A DNA stretch of 64,000 nucleotides from Hysterangium stoloniferum. Lineage: Eukaryota; Basidiomycota; Agaricomycetes; Hysterangiales; Hysterangiaceae. The notes below the pieces were generated by a model that was given only the letters and a program-made list of their open reading frames with translations, was not told where the DNA came from and made no database searches. Where the stretch lies: contig WHVD01000038.1 in assembly GCA_015178975.1 (NCBI GenBank), forward strand, positions 496,001 to 560,000, written 5' to 3'. Position numbers and translations under genes: made by a program. Below are positions 53,401 through 64,000 of the stretch, piece by piece (within the stretch, counting starts at the first letter, position 1; the number at the start of each line of letters is the position of its first letter).

Positions 53401-54128
53401 CGTTGGCAAAACTCCAATAAAACACAAAAGTGTCGAAGCCAATGGCTCGATCAAGATACTAGACCAATGGAGGCTACTACTTACTCTCAGCGGGAGGATG
53501 TGCGAGCCCTGCCGGGAAGGGGATGATCTTCCGGGATGAGTATTGAGCTGTGTGAACAAAGCGAAACACAAAAGGGATAGTTAATATGACCATGCGGCAC
53601 TGGTAGTAACTGGAAATGGAATCCACATTTGATTAACAATACCAGTATGCGGACTCCTTTCCCCAGGGAGCAAGTTCGAATGTGAGCTCCTACCCGGTAA
53701 TGCATCGTGGTTGCCATGTGACTTGCAGCCGCCTGTTTGAGAAAAAAAAAAGACAGCGATCGGACGACTTGGGCTGTCTTAAAGTTTTCGCCTAGGCTGT
53801 CTTGGCCGCAGCCTCTTAAGGCTAACTATTGCTTAAGGAATGATGGAAAGGACAGCGAGAGTGAGGCTTGGGCGATAGTTATTGGACAATTGACTTAATA
53901 AAAAAACAAATAATAATTACGTTTGTCGTCGTCGTCGACTGTCAAAGTCTGAAGATGTAATTGAGTAACGAGTTCCAGGAACTCACCTGTGGAGCGGAAT
54001 TTAAAAAAGCGGCTATCAATAATTTCAAATTCCGCAGCCAACCATACTAGCGTTTCTTCACTCTCTTTTATACCTTGTTATCAACCCTCGTCCCACACGT
54101 TCCACACGTCCCCACGTCCCCTCCCTCA

Positions 54129-55102
54129 ATGCAGATCATTGCCACCGTCGCTTCTCTCCTTGCCCTTGCTGCTACCGTCGTTGGTCAGCTTCACATCGAT
54201 ACCGTGTATGTCTTTATATCCTTTTTTCAGCCCTTTGTTCCGTTGCTCACAGGTCGTTTTATCAGCACCCTTTCTGCGGTTTGTTAATTTATTATCTTCC
54301 CTATATTATCAAGTCACTCATCCCCACCTCTCTTTATCTAGTGCCAGCCCAGCCTGGTCACCTACGGGTAAGTCTACTACAATGTAGTTTTTCTCTTTCG
54401 TCGTCAGGATTGACAAAAATGGCATGCAGTGGAGGAACGCCCCCATACATTATCTCGGCCTTCCCGGCCGGTGTGACAACTGGTAACCCACTCCTGGAGA
54501 TTGCTCCAAGCGCCACCGGCACCAGCTTTACTTGGAATGTCAACCTCCCAGCTGGTAATGTCTTCTTACAATTTTACACTGCCTAAACTCACCGCCTGTT
54601 GCTTTATCATAGGGCAAACCATCACGCTCGGTATCAAAGACCAAACCGGTGCATCCCAGTTCTCTGGCCAGATTACTATAGCAACTGGAGGTGTGTACTA
54701 TTTTATCTCTTTAAGAGCTTCTGTACTCGGATTGAACATTTTTTTTCCTTTTCTTTTTCTGATAGGCACCGACTGCCTGAACTCGACTAGCATCTCCATT
54801 TCTGCTGGACCTACTGCACCTGGTGGAAGTACTACTACACCCGGAGGTAGTTCCCCCACCAGCACTCCGAGTGGGACCACCCCAAATCCTGCCTCAACGG
54901 GAACTAGGTAGATCTTCTTCGGTGGTGACTGTTCTACATATTGACCATTTGACGCAGCGGCACCTCCAGGCCGTCCTCTGGCTCCTCTGGTTCCCCTGCT
55001 GCGAGTGCCTCAAGCCCCACCGCCTCCAAGAGCAGCGCCTTGGCTCTCTCCGCCGGCCCCGCAGCCATTATCGGCATGGTGCTAGGTGCATTCCTCGCTT
55101 GA
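54129..55102 (+). CDS. Ser/Thr-rich GPI-anchored cell-wall-type protein
   Basis: ATG 54129 opens a signal peptide (MQIIATVASLLALAATVVGQ). Exons: 54129-about 54205, about 54342-54367, 54430-54554, 54613-54691, 54766-54907, 54958-55102; the first junction is uncertain and may hide a small exon. The mature part has the fold signature of the fungal Ser-Thr-rich GPI-anchored family (GGTPPYIISAFPAG, TSFTWNVNLPAGQTITLGIKD, one conserved Cys in TDCLNST). It is followed by a Ser/Thr/Gly/Pro stalk (residues about 145-205) and a hydrophobic C-terminus (AGPAAIIGMVLGAFLA) without charged tail, typical of GPI attachment. It probably sits at the plasma membrane or wall; no enzyme activity is predicted. Introns are 50-74 bp with good GT-AG ends. 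A pyrimidine-rich leader precedes the ATG. Confidence 0.8.
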
Positions 55103-56019
55103 GTGTAACGTGTCATCCCGCAAAACTTTGGGCTTGTCCGTGTCAGACGCGGGCGTAGTCGGTTCTTGTTGTGTTCTTTCTCCTCTTGGCCTGGTTGTTG
55201 TCCGAGTTGTCGAACATCTGATTAATACCCACCCCCCCACTCTTTGAACGCTGTTTGTTGTTGTTGTTGTTTCTTTTTCTGCGAGTGGACTCGGATCTTG
55301 ACGTGGCCCCATTTTTAACGCAGACATTTTGATTTACATTCTTACTACTTACATAGTACATAGCGACACCTGCTCATGTTTATCCATGTTTGTCGCCCCA
55401 AGTCCAGGTGTCTAATTTCTTTTCTTTCGTTTTTCTTATGAGCGGTGTGCCAGTTCTATTTACACTGAATATGGTACAAGAGGGTGGAGTACATGCAAAT
55501 GATGATTAGGCACCATTTGCCATCCTCGCGCTCGGCAAGATAAGCGAAGGCTACACTTCATAGGATGGGCTATGATGAAAGTTTGATTGATTTTGTCATT
55601 ATCACACGGGTGGTATCATGGTTTGCCTCCACAGCTTGATACGTAACTCAAGTACGTACGAACGGAAATGCCCCAGAATGTGAGCTCTTGGGATACCCTC
55701 CCTAATTAATTCTGTTGTTTTGCGATTCCAAATCAGAGGACTATGCTCGGGATGTTCACAATATACATGTCGTCATAGAGATCGTCTCGTGGTTCCATAA
55801 GAAATTGCGACGAGTACGAATCCGGGCAGGAGGCCGGTCGTCGGTATGCAGTTAGCGTCATGACCATGTACGTCGTTGAGCAAGATATTATTACTTGAGC
55901 CTGAGCTTGGACCAGCAAAGCCTAGAAGATTTTTACTTCTAAAAAAAATCATCCCTTTCAAAAATAAATAATTTACAGATTTCCTTGTGAGATGTACAAG
56001 TTTCAACTTGCCTACTGCG
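55103..56019. other. Intergenic; includes a 59-bp segment repeated at 61736
   Basis: 3' flank of the GPI-protein gene. Bases 55542-55600 recur directly at 61736-61794. A minus-strand frame near 55733-55920 (TLTAYRRPASCPDSYSSQF) is protein-like, but no gene can be built around it. Confidence 0.4.
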
Positions 56020-56797
56020 CTTTAGAAGTTTACTGATAACTAGCTAGTGTATTTATTGCCAAATTGCTCAACGTCTAGGGAGTCCTTGATCCCAGTCACA
56101 AAAATACAATAGGCGCAGCCTTTTGCAAGTTCTCCGCTAATCTAAAGTTCGATAACAACGTCACTCAGACTAGTAGCCTCGAAAGCAATCTTGAAGCGAA
56201 ATTTATCATTCCACACGACCGGCACATCATGATGGAGGCCATTGTTCCTCTGACTGAGTTAGGAGTCTTTGCGGAAATGTTTGCTACTGTGAATCATGTT
56301 TTTAGCCGTACGACAATTGATGAGCATGTCGAAAGTTTATTGGTGAAAACTGAATCAGTGAGTTCGGACTGAGCAAGCACTCGCATACGATCACTGAATC
56401 TACGATTACATTGGTTCTTGTCTGACTCTCTCGAATCCACAAAGCAACACGCGAACAAGACTCTACTCTTCGCCCTTGTAAATTGCATGGATGTCGAGGG
56501 CGAAATTCTCAAAGCCGAGTAAGGACTGGTTAACCGTATGCTGAGGTCATTCTCAAGGTGCTGGAGAATATGCTACATGTCGGTCTTGGATTATTCCCTT
56601 TTGCGATGATTTACCGCAGTTGAAACACCCTTGTCCGTGAGACATACACGCGTGTTGATGACGAAGAGCCTGTTACAACATCGCGAGTCCACTTCCCGAC
56701 TGATACAGAGGCCGCAACGTGGTATCATGAATGATACTTGACAATCGTAGCCCTAATATGTCCGTCTCAGTAGCTTTTACCCGTGAACTTTACCTCA
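56020..56797 (+). pseudogene. Truncated tandem copy of the 57013 gene
   Basis: The 5' flank and start (MEAIVPLTELGV, ATG 56230) match the downstream gene, then two internal deletions join the start to the AEMFATVNHVFSRTTIDEHVESLL block and VDVEGEI to the exon starting near 58360. The copy stops at the TAGCTTTTACCCG near 56783, after which the next unit begins at 56798. Extra stops confirm it is dead. Confidence 0.75.
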
Positions 56798-57012
56798 CTT
56801 TAGAAGTTTACTGATAACTAGCCGCGCAAGTTTTATGTATATCAACTAGTGCCTTAATTGCTAGGGAGTCCTTGATCCAGTGACAATAATACAATTGGCA
56901 CAGCCTTTTCAGTTAATCTAAAGTTCGCACGGATAATAACGTCACTCAGACTAGTAGCCTCGAAAGCAACCTTGAAGCAAAATTTATCTTTCCATACGAC
57001 AGGTGTATCGTA

Positions 57013-59501
57013 ATGGAGGCCATTGTTGCTCTGACTGAGTTAGGAGTCTCGTTTGTACCGGTTCCAGGCTTGCAGCCAGCAGCTCAATTGTTCAAGCTTA
57101 TTTGGGATAATGTCCAGAAGGTGGGTATATCCCTTCCAAGTCAACTTGTATCCCACGGCGAGAAAACAACTCATGAACATGAGTATCGACAGGCTTCAAA
57201 CAATCGAGAGTCACTTAAAAACTTGGCCAAGTCAAGTGCGGAAATATTTGCTACTGCGAGTAATGTTCTTAGCCGTACGGCGATTGATGAGCATGTCGAA
57301 AGTTTATTGGTGAAACTGAATCAGTGAGTTCGGACTGATTAAGCACTCCCATACGTATCGAAAGGCGATAACTGGATCTACGATTGCATAGGTTCTTGTC
57401 TGACTTTCTCGAATTCACCGAGCAACACGCGAACAAGAATCTATTCTTCGCCCTTGTAAACCGCGTGGATGTCGAGGGTGAAATTCAGGCCTTTCAGCAT
57501 CGGATGCAGAACATAATGATGGCGTTTCAAGTAAGCCATACCTTGGTTTCAAAAGTATAAATATTCCATGTTGGATAAAATCATAATTTTTTAGATCGCA
57601 GCATTCAGTGCTCTGGAAGAAACGAATAAAAAAATTCAGACGCAGCTAGAAAAGCTTATTCAAGGCCAGGGCCAGCAAAATGAACATCCAGATCCCAGAC
57701 TCGGACAATCGGGGGATAATTATGGCAACACGGCCCAACAGCGACATCCAAACATCCAGACCATTGCTGAAAAGCCCGTGCGTACGAGTGTCGTGGAGAA
57801 ATACAAGTATATCAGCGTAGGCGCGTCTTTCGATAAACCATCTAAAATCATGTTCGTGAATCATGAGGCAACAATTGCCGTTTGTGGTGGTGAAAGTGTG
57901 GGTGATACCACAGTGCATGTTTTTATTACCCTCTGACCTCATGTATAACAGCCCTTCAATTTTTCTTGCTGGGGTTTGCGAGAAAGCGGTTCGATTGTGG
58001 TTGACCGGGATGGAGGCTTTGATATTGATCACGGAGACGGTTCGAAGACCTCCAGGTGGAGGTTGCTTGGGAAAAGACTCTCGTTGACTGCACATGATTC
58101 GGCTCACTCGGATTGGGATGATTCTATAGATATCATTTTCCATGCCTTCGATTCAGCACGTTCTTGGTTTTCCTTCTTAAAAACGCTTGCATCAACAAAT
58201 TCTAAAAGTAGTGTTTATCCACAGCCGCCGCAGCAAGAGGTATTAGTTAGGAGAAAGTTCAATGTCTTGATGCAGAAGACATCACACTGTATTATTCGCT
58301 GTCAACCGGTACGCACATGTTTACCGTCCAGCGTTTTTTTATCTCAACCAGAATATTTCAAAGCCGAGTAAGGAATGGCTAATAGTATGCTGGGGTCTTT
58401 CTCAGAATGCTAGAGAATATCCAACGCATTTGGTCTATGTCGGACTTGGATTGCCCGCTTTTGCGACGATTTACCGCAGTGGAAACACCCTTGTCCGTGA
58501 GACATACAGGCGTGCTAATGACGAAGAGCCTGTTACAACATCGCGAGTCCACTTCCGCACTGATACAGAGGCAGCAACGTGGTATCACGAATGGAAAAGG
58601 ATAATGCTTGACAATCGTAGCCCTGATATGCCCGTACGTTTCCGTCTCAGTAGCTTTTACCCGGGAACTATTCGACAGTTTGGGGTTGTGAGCTTGGATT
58701 CAGAAATTTGGCTGGTAAGTCAATACTCCTGTCCTTGCGATCAAATTCACACCATCCTTTTTTCCCCAAGTCAGTAAATCTGAGCGAATGGGGCATTATG
58801 GATCCCAAAGCCACAGTTGTGCGACAAGCGGACAGTTTTAAAGCAACTACATCGACAACGTCATGGTCGTGGAGGCTCATTGGTAACAGGATTACAATAT
58901 ATGCGAGTATCATGTCACAGCCAGATTGGTATGATAACCTGCAGCTTATTTTTGGCGATTTACGAACGGCCACATTATGGTTTGAATATCTGACCCAGTT
59001 GGGGACAAACGGTCGGAATTACCTATGACAGATATCACTTCATAGCAACTCACGTCTCTTTAGTTCTAGCCTCACCTCGTAATGCGTCTGTGACCGTAAA
59101 GCGAGATGGCATTTGTTGGATTTGTGGGGTGGATGGGTCAGTTATGATTCGTGCGGCGGTATGTGCTCTTGGTCTCTTCACAATTTTTTTTGTCTTTCAT
59201 ATTTATCTTCTCGAAGATGGCAGAACAGTGGGGGCCACTTTTCCGGCCTCTCACACGAATGGAAGACAGAGGAACTCGCGTTGTCCTGAGGAGCTCGCGT
59301 GAATCTGCACTACCTGTCATACAGCTCTCACGCGAGGAAAAGTCACTGATTCTTGTAAGAAACAGTTCGGAACGGGATACGGGGAGGTCTGTTATGAGGA
59401 AGTATATATTCGATTCGGACGAAGAAGCGGCGCAGTGGTATCAACAATGTAAAATGAATGCTAATCGTCTGGTGATGCGAAAGAATGGCAGGGGCAAGTA
59501 A
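57013..59501 (+). CDS. Multi-exon protein with NLR-type helical N-terminus and repeated Trp-rich domains
   Basis: ATG 57013 gives MEAIVALTELGVSFVPVPGL, the start typical of the helical N-terminal domain of basidiomycete NLR-like (STAND) proteins, related in pattern to MLKL/Cbl-N four-helix bundles. The second half of that domain is seen as TAIDEHVESLLVKLNQ, FLSDFLEFTEQHANK, VDVEGEIQAFQHRMQNIMMAFQ. Supported introns include 57325-57390, 57531-57595 and 58711-58770. No P-loop or NACHT is found. Instead a polar linker leads to units with a common pattern (WGL..SGSIVVDRDGGF ... RWRLLGKRL ... WFSFLKTL near 57976-58190; EWGIMDP ... WSWRLIGNRI ... WFEYLTQL near 58780-59000) and intervening segments containing TDTEAATWYHEW and SDEEAAQWYQQC. 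It ends at TAA 59499. Exons in the 57120-57230 part are unsure. A role in signalling or cell death is only suggested by the N-terminus. Confidence 0.55.
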
Positions 59502-60321
59502 TCAACCGATAGTGTATTATTCCATTGGTGTAATATTCGTTATGTTCGGCAGCATCTCTTTCTATTTATTTAATTTGTTTATGTATTTGTACTCGCGCCC
59601 GTACCAATGTTTACCAATATTAATAAAAATGGGAAAAGTTCACTCTCCGATATCAGAGACTGCATTATAAGATTTAGATATAACTTGGGGTCTTGCATCA
59701 GCGGATAATCCCATAGATATATTCTATATTTAATGGATTCTATTACAAAACTCCAAATCATTGGGGCACTGCATGTTGAGTAACTGAACCATTATAAGAC
59801 TTAATAGGCAGCTTCAGTGACCCGGCGTGCCGCCGGAGGGCGAATCAGTCTTTTGCAAGAATGGATCCCCAATGATATATCACCAAAGGAGGAAGTTCTA
59901 GAATCTAAAACTTGCGCGTATCCCGGAAGAACTATCGACAAGGACACTGAAAAGTATTATTAATATTTCATCAAAGTGTCACACAAGCTGTCGCCATGGT
60001 TTGTCGAAGCAAAAGGGATACAGCCGATTCCCAGTGTACGAAATATCCGATAATGAAGGCTGCACCCATATACGTGTAGAAGAATGTACTGAACTGCGTT
60101 AATACACTGTAAAAGGGCTTGGACAATTTTTTTCCCCGGGGTGAGAAGACGATACTTACAAAGTTCCGCTCATTTCGACGGTCCAGTCTCAGACATTCTC
60201 TGTGGATAAGTGTACCACCTTCCCCACGCTAAACGTGAGCGAAATTTATAGGCGTGGGCTTTGTTTCGGGTGGGAATTCCACTCATAGCCTCAATCGGAG
60301 AACAGTCAGATTTACCTGTAT
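59502..60321. other. No gene recognised
   Basis: Downstream flank of the preceding gene. No reading frame, repeat or RNA gene I can support up to the fold-back element. Confidence 0.4.
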
Positions 60322-61213
60322 CACTGGGAAAACCCCTCTCTACAAAAGATTTTAGGATCTGCAGTAGAGCCTTATCTTATATAAACTCCAATAATCTTTA
60401 TTGGATCCTTATAAGATTTAAAATTGGTCAAGGATCCAAAAGGTAGGTGGAGGATGATCAGCTGTACATAGCATCTTTTAAGCATTGACCATATCATTAA
60501 ATATAAACTCCTTCAATTTTGTATAGTCCAGTGGGATTCTGTATCCCTTTATCTTTCCTGTGACTTGTCAGAGGATGATCCAATTAAAAATCCACAAAAC
60601 TCCTGGATGGGGTTGCAGGATTTAACATCACATAGAACATGTGTGTAATCAATCAATTTAAAATCCCATTCACATCCCTGAATTTGATGGAATTACAAAA
60701 TGATATAGAATCTTTTAGATGGTCCACAATTGAATTAAACTCTCCTTTGTTCCAATATAAACTCCCTTTGTTCTCCACATGTTGGAACAAAGGAGAGTAC
60801 TCAGTTGTGGACCATCTAACAGATTCTATATCATTTTGTAATTCCATCAAATTCCGAGATGTGAATGGAATTTTAAATCAATTGATTACACACATGTTCT
60901 ATGTGATGTTAAATCCTGCAACCACATCCAGGAGTTTTGTGGATTTTTAATTGGATCACCCAAATGACAAGTCACAGGAAAGATAAAGGGATACAGAATC
61001 CCACTGGACTATACAAAATTAAAGGAGTTTATATTTAATGATATGGTCAATGCTTAAAAGATCCTATGTACATCTGATCACCCTCCACCTACCTTTTGGA
61101 TCCTTGACCAATTTTAAATCTTATAAGGATCCAATAGAGTTTATTGGAGTTTATATAAGATAAGGCTCTACTACAGATCCTAAAATCTTTTGGAGAGAGG
61201 GGTTTTCCCGGTG
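60322..61213. mobile_element. Fold-back DNA transposon, 892 bp, CACTA-like ends, TSD TAT
   Basis: Two long inverted arms, 60322-60753 and 60784-61213, flank a 30 bp loop and are nearly identical by eye. Ends are CACTGGGAAAACCCC and its partner GGGGTTTTCCCGGTG. TAT flanks both sides (60319-60321, 61214-61216). CACTG-type termini with a 3 bp duplication fit the CACTA (EnSpm/CMC) superfamily. There is no transposase, so it is non-autonomous. The open frames on both strands are by-products of the palindrome. Confidence 0.85.
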
Positions 61214-61216
61214 TAT

Positions 61217-61735
61217 GGTTCAAGATCGCATGTGCGACCATCGAAAGTGTATCTTCTAGTGAAGTTGTCACTCACACAGAGGTATGCAAGAGATATCTAT
61301 GATTTACAGCATCAGAAAATCCAAAATTTACTTAAACCTACTTAATGTCTTCTTATTATACTTATTGCTTATTGCCCATTAAGTAAAATAAGTGCAAAAT
61401 TAAACAGAAGACCCCACTTATTCACTACTTTTTTTACTTAATGGGAAATAAAATGTTAAGTAGTTTCTCCTCGAATCTCACAAAAGGGAATTGATAAAGT
61501 AGTACATATCAAATTTTGCAACTGTAAAATATAATACACATATAATTATAAAGGTTCGCGGACAACGGTGTATATAGACTGCCCCCACGAAGAGGGCCAT
61601 GCCTTTCAGATTATTTGGGTAAAATATAGTTACAAAACCAGTGAAATACTATTACCGTGAACCAAAACGTACCAGTTTTAATACCAGCTTCGGAAACAGC
61701 ATCCTGGAAGCTGAACTGCTGAACAGGGGTGGAGA
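61217..61735. other. AT-rich interval, possible small MITE
   Basis: Between about 61330 and 61475 are inverted fragments such as CCCATTAAGTAA and TTACTTAATGGG, which may be a decayed inverted-repeat element. No clean ends or target duplication are found. No gene. Confidence 0.3.
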
Positions 61736-62188
61736 CAAGCGAAGGCTACACTTAATAGGATGGGCTATGATGAAAGTTTGATTGATTTTGTCATTCGGGT
61801 AGGAGCTCACATTCGAACTTGCTCCCTGGGGAAAGGAGTCCGCATACTGGTATTGTCAATCAAATGTGGATACCATTTCCAGTTACTACCAGTGCCGCCA
61901 TGGTCATTAACTATACCTCTTGTGTTTCGCTTTGCTCACACAGCTCAAAACTTATCCCGGAAGATCATCCCCCTCCCACACTCCCTCCGAGAGTAAGTAG
62001 TAGCCTCCATTGGTCTAGTATCTTGATCGAGCCATTGGCTTCGACACTTTTGTATTTTATTGGAGTTAATAGCAACTTTAAGTCTCAGCGATATGCGATT
62101 CGCTATATATACGTTACCTAATAGCAACTTTAAGCTACAAATACATATGAGTTTGTTTGTTTTTGTAAATGATAACACCTAAGTACTT

Positions 62189-62218
62189 ACTCTCAGCGAT
62201 ATGCGATTCGCTGAGAGT
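62189..62218. repeat. Perfect short hairpin and its partial second copy
   Basis: CTCTCAGCGA and TCGCTGAGAG enclose 8 bases (62190-62217). The same core without the outer stem occurs near 62082-62104, and AATAGCAACTTTAAG is also present twice (62067, 62120). All of this is in the stretch unique to the right arm. Confidence 0.6.
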
Positions 62219-62726
62219 TCTACCTTACTATACTACACGTTATAACAATTCGTAAGGAGAATGGCACAAACTATTTCAGGGGACAGGGACAAGCTCCTGC
62301 ATACATTCTTGCCGTTGGATGCTAGGGTAAGTATCCCTTGATTATTTCGATCCAGAGGTCGTCTGTTAGCTATGAGAAGGGGGCGAATAGCCTAGCATAT
62401 TCAGTCATGCCGTTGATGTTAATACCCGAAAATCAGTCAGCAGGACGCTCTTTGACCCTTGATAAGAATGTAGCTTCCAAGACTAAAACTATTAGATGGC
62501 GGTGTTCGCGTGAGGGCAGCGGAGAAAGAATTAGACCTAGCATGATTGGGCAGATGCCACTGGGTCAATTCTCGGGTACTTTCTTGTTAATATAAAATTT
62601 ATCGCTGGGAAAGAGTGTACAAGCGTAAATACCGTGGGGAAGCTGCTTGAACACCCAACGCGACTTGGCTGTCTAATTGTGTGTCCTTGGAACATTACTA
62701 GTAGACAAGGGGAATATGCTGATAAT

Positions 62727-63344
62727 CATTCAGTAATGCACCAAAGAAGCCAAGTTCCTGTACGGCACGTTTGAGTTCTTGAGCTGCCGTCGAGGCATTA
62801 TGCATTGAGAGAGCAGCGAAACCTCCAAAACGCATCGTATTATTGGCAATAGCTGCGGCTAAATCATTGTTAACTTTGACTGCCATGGACGCAGCGACAA
62901 CGGGGTCTGATATCCCTTGTATGCAGGGTGAGGCACAGGACAGGACCATCTGTTCTACGTAAGGTCCAGCCACAGCATTTCATGCGTTACAGTATACATA
63001 CAAAGTCCACGCCTGTCTCGTCCATCTGAGCTAAGCGCTGATTGTGAATGTCTAGCAGATTTGTTTCAAGTTGCTGAATGTCTTGTCCTAATGGCCTGAT
63101 CAGTCATTCGTGGACAATATTAGTTTATAACTGTTCAAGACCTTGAGGCGGGACTGTATTGCTTTGGTCGAGGGTAAGCTACTATTTTCCATGTAAGATT
63201 TCAAGAAGCCTACCTTATTTGTCCGATAAGTTCAGGAATGGTCCAAGCTTCTTCGAATATGATGGCGCCTTTACCAGTGTCATTCCATCGCCTGGCAAAA
63301 CATGACGAGGCGAGTGCGAAAAGGAAATAAACAAAAAGATGCAT
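62727..63344 (-). pseudogene. Truncated amidohydrolase copy
   Basis: Start at 63344 gives MHLFVYFLFALASSCFA, the same signal peptide as the left copy. The exon-intron pattern matches through the QPCIQGISDP-equivalent exon (here SPCIQGISDP), to LNDYQ. At about 62727 the sequence jumps to the 3' flank of the gene, losing the exons for YLHPR, GHLGE and SIDYP and so all later catalytic residues. It cannot make an active enzyme. Confidence 0.85.
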
Positions 63345-64000
63345 GTTCAGCTAGCTTTGGGGTCGCATAAAGCATCTTTAAGTATTTGTCCAGCTTGGCA
63401 TGGGAGCCGAATAATCGTTTTTCAGTCGTGGGCCCTGCTGCCCATATGGTGCATGACCCCGGGTCCTCAAAGTGAGCACTTCGGCGTGCCTTGTGAGCCA
63501 CGAGCGGAAGGAGCCTATGGTAGGGAATGCTGCCGAAGCGACTGAAAGCGGCGGAATGTTGTCCACACAAGTACCTCTCACCGAGCAAGCATAAACTTCC
63601 CATTGTCCACATAATAAAACTTCTGAGTAGGAATGGGACTTATACCCTACAAAGACCAGAATAACCTAAATAGTATCAATGACATCTGAATTTTCTTCGA
63701 TGGCTACTAATTTTTTTCCCCTTCGCCGGACCGCTCGACTTTATGCACTATGTGCCAGCAGACTGTCGCAACGAGCACCCAAAATATCAAGCCAACATTT
63801 TCCAGAAAGCAGAATTTAATTGGTCTCTATCTTCTTCACAAAGATCTCCATGTGGACACCGTGGAAGCTCGGAGAATTTTTATGGCATGTCCTGTGACAT
63901 TTAAGAATAGCTGTGGTAGGTCGCTTGGGTTTATGGCAGCAATAGGGCTTTCGGAAAAGGTTAGCGCTCGTTGAAGCACTTGCTGAAACATGCAAAACAG

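Larger units (their letters stand above)
49005..53696 (+). repeat. Left arm of a large gapped inverted duplication
   Basis: Segments 49005-50480, 51283-51645 and 53412-53696 recur in reverse complement at about 64000-62727, 62726-62245 and 62065-61795, in the same order and nearly identical by eye. The right arm lacks about 800 bp of amidohydrolase gene and about 1.7 kb further in. The right arm reaches the window end, so the true length is unknown. Confidence 0.85.
61795..64000 (-). repeat. Right arm of the inverted duplication (runs off the window)
   Basis: Reverse complement of the left arm, with deletions. It begins exactly after the 59-bp segment repeated from 55542-55600. It carries a 137 bp segment (62399-62535) bounded by direct CCTAGCAT repeats that the left arm lacks, and lacks the hAT MITE of the left arm. 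Confidence 0.85.

Noticed and set aside
57646..58143. Minus-strand 165-codon frame
   Set aside because: It is antisense to exons of the NLR-like gene, whose exon joins and repeated motifs support the + strand.
60639..60950. Paired frames of 103 and 65 codons on opposite strands with the same peptide
   Set aside because: They are mirror images caused by the palindrome of the fold-back element.
49005..64000. The inverted duplication as the terminal repeats of one giant DNA transposon
   Set aside because: The arms contain a normal host-type gene, differ by large deletions, and no terminal motif or target duplication is visible; the right end is outside the window.
1..64000. tRNA or rRNA genes
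   Set aside because: I did not recognise any tRNA cloverleaf box pair or rRNA segment by reading; a tRNAscan or Infernal run would be needed to exclude them.

Overview
This window looks like a repeat-rich piece of a basidiomycete genome, most likely an agaricomycete. The evidence is Ty3/gypsy chromoviruses with an integrase chromodomain, host genes cut by many 50-70 bp GT-AG introns, a Ser/Thr-rich GPI-anchored wall-type protein, and TATA-type LTR promoters. No species can be assigned from the sequence alone.

From 1 to about 44.3 kb the DNA is almost entirely Ty3/gypsy retrotransposon. Six copies or fragments (G1 to G6 below) lie head to tail on the + strand: G1 504-5137, G2 5768-19299, G3 19300-23980, G4 23981-38400, G5 38401-41952 and G6 41953-about 44320. 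The unbroken plan, pieced together from G2 and G4, is: 644-647 bp LTR, primer binding site, one gag-pol frame (capsid, CCHC knuckle, DTGA protease, YIDD reverse transcriptase, RNase H, HHCC/DDE integrase, chromodomain), a spacer of about 350 bp, a third ORF of 640-680 codons, a purine tract and the 3' LTR. The third ORF (ORF2) sits where env sits in other retroelements but looks nothing like an envelope protein. It is present in all four copies that reach the 3' end, two of them strongly diverged, and I do not recognise it. The copies are dissected by solo LTRs from at least five families, nearly all with a perfect 5 bp target duplication, so insertion order can be read off.

From about 44.3 to 49 kb are unassigned sequence, a minus-strand two-exon gene whose protein carries about 22 copies of a 7-residue acidic repeat, and the 3' end of a Ty1/copia element. 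From 49 kb to the end there is a large, gapped inverted duplication: left arm about 49.0-53.7 kb, right arm 61.8-64.0 kb and beyond. The left arm holds an apparently complete seven-exon gene for a secreted amidohydrolase of the 2,3-dihydroxybenzoate decarboxylase family. The right arm holds a truncated copy. The 8 kb between the arms holds the GPI-protein gene, a tandem pair (one broken, one fuller) of a gene with an NLR-type helical N-terminus and repeated Trp-rich domains, and a fold-back DNA transposon with 430 bp inverted repeats and TAT target duplication.

The points most worth following up are the conserved ORF2 with its putative own promoter, a stem-loop in the LTR leaders whose stem covaries between four LTR families, and a tract in G2 with eleven +1 insertions that may be an assembly problem.
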